64,000 nt of DNA, from assembly GCA_028551475.1 (NCBI GenBank), contig CM052358.1, positions 20,114,853-20,178,852 of the forward strand. The letters are read 5' to 3'. Below are positions 24,284-37,893 of this stretch, piece by piece. How positions within the stretch are numbered: position 1 is the stretch's first letter; each line of letters opens with the position of its first letter. The translations under genes were made by a program, and so were the position numbers. This stretch comes from Casuarina equisetifolia (lineage: Eukaryota; Streptophyta; Magnoliopsida; Fagales; Casuarinaceae). The notes under the pieces are model-generated. The model was not told where the DNA came from, searched no databases, and was given only the letters and a program-made list of their open reading frames with translations.

Positions 24284-26389
24284 ATGGCGGCCTTACGAGG
24301 AGCATCTCAGAACCTGCAAAGATATATCTCTCGTCCTATCCCTAACATTTCTCTACCTCAGCTCATCTTCTTCAGGGGACTCGCGTCCCAACTTTTAGTC
24401 AAAGGTACTACCTTTCTTTCGCTCTCTCTGGGCATTTCCTGCCATTGGACCTCATTTGTTTACTGAGAAAGGGAAGGAGACAAGGGATTAGAATTTGGAA
24501 TCGAGAATTTTTTCCACCAAACTGAGTTTCATTTACTAAGCTCTTAATGTTTTTGGGAGTTACTCCCAACTACTTGAGGAAGTGTTGAAACTGATTTCTA
24601 GCTTGATTCAAATTGTTTCCATTGAGTACACGATGTCAGTTTGAAAGTTTGTATCTTCCTGCTATACAGTTGTTGTAGTTTGTCTATAATGCTAACTGGA
24701 TAGGTTTGTCCGCTGCGTATATTAGTAGCAAATTTGATCCACCTCTCTAGTAATTTTACTTTAATGGCGCTTGTGATTCCAGTTATATCATAAGGTTGAG
24801 CGATAACAGAAAATAAGGCATGTTGACCATTCTTGTCTGCCGAATATGAATGGGTCGGTTGTTGTGAAATAGGAAGTTTCAAAGTGCAAATGAAGGGAAA
24901 GCTCGGTTCCCTCTGATCAGACATGGGTCCTGTACAGTTGTAAGATGAATTAAAGAGGAGTTTAGCAGCTTGTTCAGATTAGACTCAAGCCTTCTTGAAC
25001 ATATTATTTGATTGTTTTATGTCAATTATATGGATTTTGTCTTAGACAGGAGAAGGGTTTTAGATATTAGATGGCAGGCAATTAAAACCCTCAATAAGGG
25101 TTTACAGTGTTTTAGGAGGAACAAAAAGGCCTGTGTTATGTTGCTAATTGAGATTGATGTGTTCCTTATTTTTTACATACTGCTGTATGAGAAGATTCCT
25201 GGTGCTCAAAACCGCTGCTTCCCAATTCATTGGTAGAGTCATTTCGTGGGTGTGCTACAGATTTCTGTTCTCTCTGCTGAGGTTGCATTTTTACTTCATC
25301 ATGTTTATTATTTGATGAAAGAAAGACCGAAATTGAATGCTTAAAGTTTATGATGGTTCAACTTCAATCTGAATTAAGCTTCATTAGAACGCTTCAGGAA
25401 TGCTGGTATAATTACTCTGCCTAGATTTTCCAACAGGAATTTTTCAGTTGAGTCCTAAAATTTTGGTAATTTAGGTAGATTCCTCGTTATAAGAATCTTT
25501 GGATCAGTTAAAACATGCAATCAAAGTGTTTATCTGTTTTTCACCGTTCCTATATTATTTCTAAGCTACATAGGGCTTATGGTTTGTTTAGTGATCAATT
25601 GTACGATAGACCTAGTGGCCTAGCAGTTTTCTTACTAATGATTGAATTCATTTGATAGCACTTTCAGTTCCCTTAGAGCTCACTTGAATTTGGTTCCTCA
25701 AGTAGGTACTTGTTGTGTTATTTAAATTGGGAAAAGAGGAGAAACTTGTCTGATATTTTGATGGAGTTTTAAGTCAAAAACCTACCTGTGCCCCATGCTC
25801 GTGTATACAATAGTCGACAGTGAAGTATTTAGACCACAAATATACACTCTTAGGTAGGTGATGCTAAAGTTCCGCTTTTTGATTCTTGAACTGTTTCCTT
25901 GACACACCAAGCTTCACATCAGTCATTTTGCTGCAGGTATACCGTTCTCCACCACAGAAGAAACATTAACCAAAGCTTTTTCAAAGTTCGGTGAAGTTAT
26001 TGAAGGTAACTTCAGTTCTGCCATCCCAAGCATACATGTCTTCTTCTATATTAAAAATCTCTAGACACCAAGTTCTTTTCCTTTCCAGCTAAAATAATAA
26101 GGGATAAAGTCAGAAATAGGTCAAAAGGTTATGGTTTTGTAACTTTTGCCAAAGAAGATGAAGCCAAGAAGGCGATGCTGGACATGAATGGGCAGGCAAG
26201 ATTACACTATACCGTTTCCTTTCTTTTAATTTTTTTTTCTCAATGTGAATTTTGAACAAACGAAAATGATGGTGGAATACCTTCCAGTTGATAGATGGAC
26301 GTGCCGTTCTTGTGAAAGGTGATAGGCCCCCTAGGCCATCTTCTGATATGCCAGCAAGAGGAGCCCCAGATCCCGCAGCTGATAGCTGA
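24284..26389 (+). CDS. Small organelle-targeted RRM RNA-binding protein
   Basis: This is a single-RRM RNA-binding protein of the plant small RNA-binding/organelle RRM group, whose members bind chloroplast or mitochondrial transcripts. Exons 24284-24404, 25937-26005, 26089-26195 and 26288-26389 give 132 aa. Residues 1-35 are rich in Arg/Ser with almost no acidic residues (MAALRGASQNLQRYISRPIP), a typical organellar presequence. RNP2 is QLLVKGI near 36-42 and RNP1 is KGYGFVTF at 76-83. The short tail PARGAPDPAA resembles the end of Arabidopsis At5g06210 as I recall it. The third intron has a GC donor (CAG|GCAAGA) and an AG acceptor, required to join MNGQ to LIDGRAVLVKG. The RNP2 position that is usually Phe/Tyr-Ile/Val-Gly is LVKG here. 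Chloroplast versus mitochondrial targeting cannot be decided by eye. Confidence 0.88.
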
Positions 26390-27904
26390 TACTAATCTTT
26401 TAATTCTTTTTTTATTCGTGCAATAGTTTGAAAGGTTGCTGCACGAATGGGTGGACATTTAAATTTATGGCTTGTTTACTTTTCTTGGTTCAATAGGCCA
26501 GCCAGATGTTCTTTTCCAAAACCAAGTCTCGTCATTGAGATCTGTTTAGCATAACATGACATGTTTGTCCTGTGGAAGATGCATATAGCTGCAAAAACAC
26601 ATGGTGTAATCGTAAAACCATATAAAGAATTGAATGATGTTGTAACATGTTTTCCCTTGACATTGCTCGCAATTGATTGTATGGAACTACGAGTTTGTCA
26701 ATCGGGAGGTTTTTGAAGTCGACAGTAACCTGCCAACTACTAACTATTTGTTGTTCAGGCTCGTAATTTTCGTCCAAATTTCTGACAAAACCGTCGCAGT
26801 TCAGCTATTTGGCTGACGAAATTCACGTGAAATTCTTGTAAGTGGGATGGCCAACAAGAATATATGCCTCATGATTTTGATAGAAGTCACTGCCCACATC
26901 CTAATTCAGGACAGGTAAAGGTTTGTCATGTTCTAATGACAGGCCTTTGATCCTCAGATTTTGTCATTTCGCAAAGTGAATTCGATTTAGAAAGGTGTTA
27001 AGATGCTATGTCTATGGAGTGACCAGAAGCCGTACAGACCTCTAAAGGACCCCATTGTAATAGAACCCGTCCTAATATATAAGTGTACCCAAGATTGTCA
27101 TAGGGTGTTGTGAACTAGCTTGCACCCGAGATTAAAGATCAACCATCTCCATCAACCCAAATATAGATTATTCATGAAAAGTATGAGAAACCAAAATTAA
27201 AGTCATCTTTAATTGATAATAAAATTGAACATCTTTCAGGTAACAAGGTGCGTTCAAATTGTAATTAAAGGCTTTGCTTCTAAAGCCTCTTGGCGATGGA
27301 AAGCCACGAGTGATTTATGATTCTCCTGCTATAAAACACATTTACATAGATCGGTAAAAGGGAGGCCTCTCGCGGAATACTGTAAGAAACTTACTACCAC
27401 AGAAACTACAGCGAAAACATGATGACAAGGAGTTCTTGAGGCACCCGAAATGTAGGATTTAATTTACATTACCCATAAGACCCTTTATTGGATTATGAAG
27501 CTATAATATATTTTTGTCACGTTTAACTAAAAGAAAGTAAAATGTGGACTCTTAATTTCTCCAGAAAGTCAAAAATCTATTCTCGACGGGAAAGTGCAAA
27601 CACAGATGAACAAAGTTTCTTTTTCGAGTGGCAGAGTCAAATCCCATTGTCATGGGCAGACGAGCAGGTGAATACATAAAATCCTCACAAAGAAGCCAAC
27701 AAATAAACATTTAAATAGAAAACTAATCTCACAAAATTTTTCTCGTACACTGATGGTTCTCATTTTGGCAAAAATAAATTACGAGGCCTGCCTCATGACT
27801 CTAGGACTGATTCCCAGTCCTACATAGTGACTTAAATCTACGCTACCTGAAGAAAAATCTCTGCCAGGTCAGGAAAGAAAGAACATACTCCTGCCTTCGA
27901 TCAT
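26390..27904. other. Convergent intergenic region between the RRM gene and nicalin
   Basis: The two flanking genes point toward each other, so this region should contain both 3' UTRs and terminators. No open frame with family-like sequence, RNA gene or repeat was recognised. Confidence 0.55.
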
Positions 27905-30900
27905 CTAAGCTGTTTTCACTTTGCGAGAGGGAGGTCGTCGAAATAAACTGATTAGATCATCAAGACCCTGTTTAATGCCGTCAACAACAATTTTAGTATT
28001 TGTTCAGATATCCATTCTTAAAAGGTAACAAAGAACATCAATTTAGATTCTTGATATTGCAGAGAGGAATAAATACCCTAGTGGTGATGAAAAGAAAACT
28101 GAAGAGTACTATCAAATACGATCCCAACACTAGAAGCAACAGCAAGTCGAACGTTACACTAGCTACCTGTGATAACATATGAACCGATTATCTTTCAAGC
28201 AATTGTAAACCAAATAACGAATGAATAGATTCGGCAATAATCGTATGGTAAAGGAACAAAGAAAAAAGACAGCTAACTTATGATAAAAACCTGATAGATA
28301 TTAAGTTTGGCGTTAGTCGAATCATAGAAAGTGAACATCCCATCAAGTACTTCATGTTGCACATTCACGTCACCAGTGTGATCTTCTAATTCCTGCCAAC
28401 CAATTGAATAAAATTATGGATTAAATTAAAAGAGTGATTAGATTGGAACAAGAAATACTTATCCCTGAAAAGAAAGGTTTTTTTTAGTATTTCCTTTTTC
28501 TTGCCCTTTTTTCCAGTAGCCCAATCTTAGGTTGAGTTATAGATCGGTGCACTCTTAAATCCACAACAGAACCCACCCATTGCCTAGACCTCAAAAAAGT
28601 GCACCCAAGATGCTGTGTTTCCCCACTACTTCACCTAAAATATCTGTTTGCAATTTCATAGTACTTGCCACTCAAAACAACGGCACTTTTCATTGTCGTA
28701 CGAGAATTTACTGCAAACAATATGAAATAAGAAAACACCACCAGCATCATAACATGAAAACAATTTTTATGTAAGTCACCGAGGAACCAAACATGAAAAC
28801 AAAAAGACTATAAATGTCAAGGTAAATTTAGGTTTGGGCTTTATGAGAAATCCAGTAACGACATACAAGACGATCTTCAAGTGAACACCATTGCGACAAA
28901 AGAACTAATAGACAAATTAAGGGAAAAGCATACCAGCAATGAAAATAAATGCATAAAATGGTTAAGAACCTTTTTCAATGCCATGATAAATGGATCATTC
29001 TTTGAGAGGAAAGGTGCCACTCTAGGTGTCCGTGACAAAAGATCCAACCAAGACCGTATATAAGAAGGATTGACAGCCAAAAAACTGTCATCAGCAAAGA
29101 TTTGGATGTTCTTTCCCTGATGCCCATAGATATGCCTCTACAAAAAGTAGAGAAAAACAAAGCATTAGATATCAGATGACCAGAAGCAGTAAAGTCAAAT
29201 AATATAAGATTGTTGGATTTCATGTGAAAAAATGTTTTAAAAAACAACAAAATACCCTTAATAAATTCAGACTCTGATAATAACAAATAAAAGATCATAC
29301 TGGATTACAATTAATCAAGAACTCTGGATGTGCCAAGCCTCAATCTTGGTTAATGACCACACCTTCTATCAGTTAAGATTATGTTGAGCCAATTTTCCTT
29401 CTTCTAATTGCCAACTAAGCATATCAAAGTCATGGTTAATTATTGACCTCAATTCATCTGTCACGCAATGGCTCTATTTTCTGCATCAGACATGAATACT
29501 CATTTCAAATTCTACTCTTTAACTATGACTTCAGAGTCCACATTTCTTGATGTCAGCAATTACAAATACCATGCCCGTTTTCTTGTTAAATGGGTCAAAC
29601 GTTTAAAGGGAAAAGAAAGAGAGAGTGCAATCAAGCTTTCCATCCAGCTCAAATCAGATCGACAGCCGTAAATTGGCAGCTTTCATTACAACTCAATACT
29701 AGATAGTTTGTCTAAAACTACATCACTTTGAGTACACAATCGTACTATTCAGTGTCATCTTAAGGATATAACCATATACAAGTCCTACAGGTGTTTGTGT
29801 GATACAGATTGCAACACACGACAAAATTATCACAATCACTAAAAGATAACACACACTACCACATGAACAAAGTAAATAAATGGTTATAAACGCTAAAGCC
29901 AAATATCCTTTCGAATTTCAGATTCTTGAGCACATTGCAAATTTTCAAATTCCCTAAACTAATCCATAGCGAATGCTACATCATCATACGAGAGTATAAG
30001 AACACATTTTTGTCTGATCTAAGCGAAACATCAGACATATGTATATCAAAATATATAACCTTACCGCAAGGCTCTCTGCAATTAATTTGACGCTTCTGAT
30101 AATTGCAGTTTCATTTACAAAGTTCCTGCAGGACATCAAACTCTCAGCAGATGGCCTTCTAATAAATACAGCTATAAGACAAGATGACTTTGAATCTAAA
30201 GCATAACCTGCTATCAACCAATCCTCCAGTCCTTTCCAACAGTTCGGGTGCTGTAAAGAGTTCAGAAAGGGTGGCGGCAGTAACTCTCAGCCTTGAAAAT
30301 TGTTCGTGCTCCCAAGCTACCTATAACAGGTAAACAGCTTTATCACCAGTCCCCACTGTAGCATCTGGGTGCAAATTGAGTTCACAGCGGGTGTATAACA
30401 ATCCATTTATTTTCTATTAAAAGACCAAGTGTACATACAAACCAAATAGCTTCATGCAAGAAGGAAAAAAAAAATTGGACGAGAACACATGGAAAAAGTG
30501 GACAAGAACAACTATATCAACAATCAATAGAACTTCTCAAATAACACCAACATTTCTGATTTTTCCCAAGCCAGTGTAATGAAAAGATTCCATCTAAATG
30601 CAAGAATAAATACATGTCTCTTAAATCAATAATGTAAGTAGTTAAAACCTTCACATAGATCTACTTACTCGAGGATTTGATATATTTATCTTCTTGTGCT
30701 TCAAACCAACCTTGAAGCCCAACTCTTCTGCTACATCCGAGAAACCCTACACTAAAACTGAATCATAAAACTGTACAAAAAGTAATACAATGGTTCAAAA
30801 AATGTTCAGCTAAATTAAAGTAGCTTACTTCAAATATTTGCTTTATGTAAGCATTTTCAGGAGGCTTAGACACATGAATCCATAGTTCATTATCCCATGA

Positions 30901-33900
30901 ACCGATGCTATTTAAGCAAATAGTGTAATCAATACTCTCACGCAAACGTGGATCAAAGCTCCGAAGCCACTGGAAAAGGTTGAGTAAGGTCAATCCCAAG
31001 AAGAAAATAAGGATAACAAAGTAATTTGATGCAAAATGCAAAAATGTAAAAAGGGTGGGTAACAAAAAGTGCATCAGCCAAGAGAGAAAAGGCACCTTTT
31101 GAGTTCCATTGTAGTTGTAAGGTCCACCAGATGTTAGTCCAAAAAGTAAATTATACCTTCCTCTTGTCTTAGGATTTGAGTAAAGCAAAGAGAATAACCT
31201 AGCTATCTCAAGAAGTGCCACAATGCCACTTCCGTTGCTATCACTACCCACTGACAGTGCCTACAAATATGAATTTTATCAAACTTCTATGAGCCTGTAG
31301 AGGTTTATCTCATCAACTAAATTTAATAAAATAACATACAGGAGCAGCTCCAAATGTATCATATGATGCTACTATAGCAATTGTTGGGAGTTGACTTGCA
31401 TCTCCGTCTGTCTTCAGTCCTGGCAACCATCCCTGTAACCAACCAAAGAATGTGTCGAATTGAAGTACTAGTTCCACCAAACCAAGAGCATATTAAATTT
31501 TCTATGCACCGAAAAAGAACTCCCTTAGTAGTTTCACACTATGCAATGTCTACTTCCAAACTAAAAACATTCCTCAACTATCACCTTTGTAATGAAATCC
31601 TCTAAAGAACTTTATCTACCTGACTTTTACAAACTTATTTTTAGATAATCCAATTTCTACAGATCTCATATATAAGAGTAAACTGCATGACTTTCCACTG
31701 CAAAAATTGAAGCAGAATTTACTGGTGGTCCTAAGGTCTTAATAAACCTTAAATTGTTGATTCAAGGGTGTAAATTGCAAAGTGCTTCTCTTGCAACATC
31801 GTGATTCTAGTTATTCCGAATTGGATAAAAAAAGGTTGAATAGGGACCTGAATGTTGGCAATGGTAGGAGAAGCAAGCTTCTTAGGTTCTGGAGCTGAGA
31901 CAACAAGCTTGTATCTGCAATATTTATGACAGACATTATCAGACATAGGGAATGATAATAAAAATAAAGGGAAACCACAACTAACTTGTTACCAGAACTG
32001 CTAACAGTGCTGGCAAAACTACAGTTGCTATATATGTCAAGCATACATACGGAATCATGTAACAATAGACATAGATTGATTACAAAAGAGAAGCAATAAT
32101 GATTAAATCAGCAGAAACGTGGTAAGCTTCGAATGGCAGAATGAACATAAAGGTAGGAACAAGAGCTCATTGCCCATCATTAGAAATTTTATCTACAAGA
32201 TAAAGGCATCATTTACAGGAATGTTTGAGCATCTAGAAGTGAGAAAATGCTGATTCTAACACCATTGACACAGCATTTTCCTCCCTTTTGTTTATGGAAT
32301 GTGAAAGGTAAGAAATCAGTACATATTCCTTTTAATTATAATTATACTAAGTTAAAAACTGGCTTCTATAAGCAATGTTATGTTGGCAAGTCTCCTTATC
32401 CCTTTCACCGAAACAAGCTTAAAGTAGGTCACTGCAATATAAGAATCGAAACATTATTTATTTCTTCATGTTTTTACTGAGGAGATTGAGGAAATAAGTT
32501 GCATTTGATTGTGATCAAGGAAATCAGTTACGTTTGTCACTCAAATAGATCAACAAAACATTTAAGGCAATGTGAATCACAGTGGCCATAGAAAAGTCAT
32601 GAAAAGCCCATGAACATAGAAACTATACCCTCCAGTTGTTGCAGTAGCAGGCTGACCATTGGTATCACTCCTCTTGACCTCAGCCAAAACGGCATCAATA
32701 TCATCACCCTCAAAAGCAAAATAAACAGGATACTGCAAAAGAAATTAAGAAAAAAATTGTCATATAAATTGGCAGTTCCACGAATTAGCTTTACAGAAAG
32801 AGAAAAAGGAGATTTTTGGGATGGGAGGAACGGATATTTTGTCTACAAGACATACACGCACAACTATACTGTTGTCATAAACAATGCATGAGTAGCAGAT
32901 GAGAGGGCAGTCAAAAGTATATGAATTAAAGATACTTTGCTCTGGGAAGAGAATGTAGAATAGAATTGCAGAGAGACACAACACGACCATTTGACTTTGG
33001 AAGTGCTAAGCAAACTCCAAAGTTCATAATTGTTATAACTTCTGCCAGGAAATTTATAAAATTTAGGCTTAACAATTAACGTCTGCTTTGTCAGTTGGAC
33101 GGATGATAAGGGAGAACATACTGTCATTTATCCCATTAGCAGAAGGAAGAAAAAAAATTAAGGGACATCCTCCTGGCCCAACATTTCTTATTCACTAGAG
33201 CATCAGCCAAACTGCAGACTAAGAATGTATGCCGTCAAAGCTTCTTTTCAACACACTATTTCCACTAATAGTATAAGGAGAACCAATCCCTAACATAGTG
33301 GTAGTAGAGATAGAAACCTTTTTTCTCCGTCTCAACTTCTTCACTATCAAAGGGAACCAATTTTTTACTTCTAGATCTCTCCAAAGAGAGGGGAAAAGAG
33401 GGAAAAAAATCTCAATTTTCCTAGATTGTACCTCTCCTACCAAAAGTATATATATTCTCATTCTTCTCACTTTTTATTTCCTTCCATAATTTTTAATCTT
33501 CCTAACAATCATAGTCAGATATCTAAGAATTAAACTCTATCACCAAGAATTCATAGCACAATGGCAGATATCTGCCACTGTACAGGACCCATTCAACTAA
33601 ATCAATTGATTTGGAACCAACCCCACTCAAACCAATCAGTCAAATTCACTGGTCCTTCAAGTCAGAACAACCTGGGATTATCTCAACCTGAACAAAGTTG
33701 GGTCAGTCTAAGATAGTCCTCAAAGTGACTAACCCAACCTGTAAACCCACGCCAACCTCCCCACGCCCCCATTCCCTGTTTCCAAAAATAAATAAATAGT
33801 CCATGGTAGTAAAGGAGACACCTGGCCAGCATTAGAGGTGGATGCAAGTGTTAAAATTTCTACTATCAAAATAAAAAAAATGGAAGGAAATAGAAAACTT

Positions 33901-35978
33901 ACTAAAACAGCAATGAGCAAAGGTCAAACTTAAATATAGAAGGCATCATGAATCAGTAGATGAAAAACATAAAAGATAATAGCAGAAATTCTTATTCCAT
34001 TGCCAATAGAAATCATATTGGTTCAACTCACAGGGATTTTGGAATGTATAAGTAACTGTTCGAGTTCATCCATTGCATTCTTCAACAGCCCTCCTTTATT
34101 TACATTACTACTCTCTGTGTCATCTCTGCTTTCAAAGCTAAACATGTGGGGAAGCAAAAACAATAAGCCCCCCAAAGGCTGTCTTTGTGAGATATATTCT
34201 GCAAAATGGTTGTCAAAAAAAGGGCAATCCCAATGAGGAAGTAAATAAACAAAGCAGTAAATGTTCAACTTAGAAGTAGATGGAGCTGGAGATGTATATC
34301 TAGTCATTTCTATAATGAACAAGTGACCAATTTATAATAATCCAGCTTGAAGTAAGAGAAAAGCTTGCCAATGGTCTTGCAAAAGCTTAGGCTTTAACTT
34401 TGATCACAGTAATACTAGGAGAATTCCCAATTATGTTACTTATTGCTCTCATAAAATATAGGTACCTGCCGAACAAGATTATATCTCATAACCATAACGT
34501 GGCAAGCAAATAAAACGTGCCTGTCCAAACATTGTTAGTTTTTTTTGAGACAAAAATCTAGGTGATCTTTTTTCCGTTTTTCCCTTTTTTTTTCCTTCTG
34601 TTCCCAGATGACCTCTCAGAAGAAATTCAGAATCTAGAATCCCACCATCATCTACCAGACATGGAAAATTCAGGATCTAAAATGGCATTGGTGATATGTG
34701 AGTGATTACGCCACAGACTAAGTACTGTGTAAAACAAAATGACGAAATAAAATTGAGCAAAACATAAGAAAATCGGGAAACACTGAGTTCTGCACACAGA
34801 AATCTGTATAAATTATCCAAATCTCCTGAATGCTAGGATAAGAATGTTGGAGCACACCACGTCTTCCACAAGTATTTAGTGCAACATGGAAATCATAATT
34901 TCATGTTAAAATTACCTTCTGCCATTACAAAAATCGCATTTAAATATTTAATACAAAGTTGGTAACCACAGCAATATTTACTACTACCAAAAAAGTCACT
35001 CTTATAAGACCTTAATACTTTGTTAAATTCTAGCCAACAAAACTGTCCTAAACAGTGAGTTGACCTGACCTCACGTGTATTTTCCTTTAACAAATACTCC
35101 AGCAAAGCATACGTACCTTCAAGTTCAGGTACCTAAAAACTAGGGAAACGGCTAAAAGGAGAATTTATCAGCTGCAGACCGATAGTTCTTATAAATATAC
35201 ATACATAAATGGCAAAGAAGTCTAGTAAGACACCAAAAGACATTCTATCAAAATCGAACGCTTGCAAGACCAATCGAAGGAAGCATTTCATCCAGCAATG
35301 AATTGGTTTGGGTCACGCACAATATTTTATGTTTTGAACCGGCATGTCCCCCAAACGTTTCCTATGGCAAAGAAGATGACCAGAGAGCTAGAATTCATTG
35401 CCCAAACTCCAGAATCTTTAATTGGTCTTGGTTCTTCTCGTCGTCGAGTAAATTATTGACGCTGATAGTCTTAAGGGGTTCTCGTACAAGTAATCATCAT
35501 AATAGAATTAACAACCCAAAACCTTCACACCCCACTCTTAGCAGTCATAAATTCAATCGTCGAACAAAATCTTTACCAGATAAAGCAACTCAGATGAAAA
35601 GCAAAACAAATTAAGAACCACTCAAGCACTCAGAAACTATACATCGTTGCTGAAAACTGTGCTTGATACCCGACGAAATTCGAGAACTTGGCGCATACCT
35701 TTGATGAAGGTGATGTTGAGGTCACGGACGGGGATGATAAGCACAGTGCGAGAGAGATCAGCGCCGGGAGGGAAATGGAGAGAACCGGCGTGGTGGTTGA
35801 GTGCCGCGAGACGAGATCCAAAGGGGGCGCCAGAGATGTCGTATTGGATGAGCCGGTAGACGTCGACGACGGTAGCGGCATCGCAGAGCTCGACGCACGT
35901 CACAAGCACGAAGACAAGTGCGATCATGGAGTAGAAGGACTCCAGCATTTCCCGGTCGCCAGCCTTCCGCGAAGCCAT
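27905..35978 (-). CDS. NCLN: Nicalin-like ER membrane protein (M28 peptidase fold)
   Basis: Nicalin is a nicastrin relative in the ER membrane. In animals it pairs with TMEM147 and NOMO in the multipass-translocon complex. Exons in transcript order are 35978-35699, 34198-34032, 32732-32629, 31914-31848, 31432-31340, 31260-31096, 30969-30829, 30746-30669, 30320-30208, 30125-30065, 29137-28970, 28392-28291, 28166-28077 and 27967-27905, 563 aa. A hydrophobic N-terminal segment (about 15-34, YSMIALVFVLVTC) is a signal or anchor. The M28-type core includes IVASYDTFGAAP (about 226-237) and SVGSDSNGSGIVALLEI (about 240-256). The usual HxD metal motif is SYD, so it is probably not an active zinc peptidase. 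A C-terminal helix in exon 13 (DLLLLLVLGSYLIVLFSF, about 520-537) precedes a basic tail RRPPSRKVKTA, a probable cytosolic end. The start MASRKAGDREMLES has the family's basic N-terminus. Confidence 0.92.
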
Positions 35979-37893
35979 CGAAATGGAAGGGATCTAGGGT
36001 TCAGGGACTTTGGAATTGCCGGCTAACGATGCCGATTCAGACCGAATATATAGGAAGTAGATCTGGGAACATTTAGGTAGCAGGAGAGAGTGAAAGAGCT
36101 TGCGCACGACTGGTCGGCGACCCAGAGAGAGAAAGAGAAGGAGAGAGAGTTAAATTATAGTGGAAGAACTCACTGGCTAGTTCGGTACTTTAAGATAAGT
36201 GGGTGAACCAGATCGTTAGATTGACTAAAAAATGCAAACAGGATTGCTTTGATACTATATCTGAAAGGATTATTCGGAATTCTTGAGAATTTAGTTAGGT
36301 AAATTTCCTTCTGATTTTCAAATTTGCCTTGAAACTGAGAGGGAAATCAACTTTTTTTTTTTAGAGTGCCATTTATATCTCATTGAAGTTGTGAGTTTTA
36401 AAGATAGGTTTAATCTAAACCTCTAAAATTCATTATTTAATAAAAAAAATCCTTATAATTTTAATCGCTATATCTTCTAACAATCATTTTGAAAAAGAAA
36501 AAAAAAACTATTGGGGGATTCATTAGATTACATTGTCACCCATGTATATAGTAAATATGCACACCCCACACATTTAAGATATAGTGATAACATCTTACTC
36601 CTAACAAACCCCCTAAGTCCTCATATGGTCTCTCTCAAACAACTACTCAATCACTCAAGGAGCTTTTTCATTGAAATGGTTTACTTATAAAATTTATCTA
36701 TATTCTATATATTTATAAGGAGAGTCTTACTTCATATAATTATATAGATATTTTTGCTTGTAATGTGCAATTGTAATCAGTTTTAAATAAAAATTTAAAT
36801 TATTTTTTTAATATAATATATGAATTTAAGTTAAATATGATATCTCATCACAAACTTAATTCCATAATCCTCATTCAATCTTTTTATTTTTATTTTTTAT
36901 GCATGTACCTAAACTCACACATTTGAATATCAAAACTAAGACCTCTTTGCTTCCAACTGAGCGAGGTGCTTTTGGACTCCAAATCATTTTATCTTATCAT
37001 TTTGTCATTTTTAAGAAAAAATTAAGTTATCTCTAATATAATATAACAGTTTAAGTTCTTTATCCTATCACTTGTTTACTAATATAGAAATTTGTCAAGT
37101 ATTGCTAATAATATCTTAGTGTGAAATATTTTTTATAAATTCAAATGTCATTTTCTCTTCGCAACTAATTTTAAAAATGAAAGTTATCCTTTTCTATTAC
37201 CAAGGCTCCATTTCGCATCAAGCTTACATGAAAAAATGGTGTCAAAAGCACAGACACAGACACAGTTTTTCAACCCAAGGCTAATTTCCTCATCAGATTA
37301 TGGCGAGTGGATAAGTTGATGGCGCTGATTACACAGCCGTCCTGACGATGAGCAACCGTCATGATTTAAAAATAATTCAACCATAAGACAATTCCAATTG
37401 ATTCTACTCCATGGACTTGTTAGGAAGGCTATTCTCTTAAAAAAGGAGAAACTTTGAATGAACAGAGGAAATGATATCATGATGTTACACAATTAATCAA
37501 GTATCACAGCCATAAAGATTTTAAGAGCCCAAAGACCTCACAAAAAGGGGCACCCATCAAATCAACGTAATGTTCTACTGACATATTACAATTGAGAAGG
37601 TTGCCTTGGACCCCTATAAAAGGACCTTGCAGGGTTTAAACATGAACCAGCCAAGCCGGCCTCCTGCAATTCCATGAAATTATTGTCTTAAGGTGGACAT
37701 CTTGAAGTTGCTTCCCCTGGGTGCCCAATTCATCCTACACAGACTTGCTAAGAAGGCTGAACTGCTAACTGATCTCATAGTTAATTTCTGCAAAGCATGT
37801 ACCTCTTCCTTTGGGATATATCATATATATATAGATGAAGGTGGTGATACTCAAAGAAGCGGGAAGAAGAGAATTTTAGCCACGTGAGCCATC
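35979..37893. other. Spacer upstream of nicalin and downstream of the plastid-protein gene
   Basis: The first 180 bases carry the nicalin leader and promoter (minus strand), with a GA-rich tract (CT-rich on the transcribed strand) at about 36120-36152. From 36200 to 37200 the DNA is strongly AT-rich. A TATAAAA on the plus strand near 37614 (CCCCTATAAAAGGACC) is followed by an open frame of about 60 codons at 37693-37887 with no known domain. It points into the antisense of the next gene and is not supported as a gene. Confidence 0.5.

Noticed and set aside
27968-28290. Nicalin ending by joining the exon at 28291 directly to the last exon
   Set aside because: It is frame-compatible but skips a 90-base exon (28166-28077) that encodes the conserved C-terminal membrane helix and has good splice sites.
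37300-37400. Possible C/D box snoRNA (TGATGGC ... CGATGA ... )
   Set aside because: C-like boxes are present, but no properly spaced D box (CTGA) with a terminal stem could be found.
37610-37887. TATAAAA followed by a 64-codon open frame, plus strand
   Set aside because: There is no homologue that I recognise. It runs into the antisense of the neighbouring gene and has no conserved composition. Transcript evidence would be needed.
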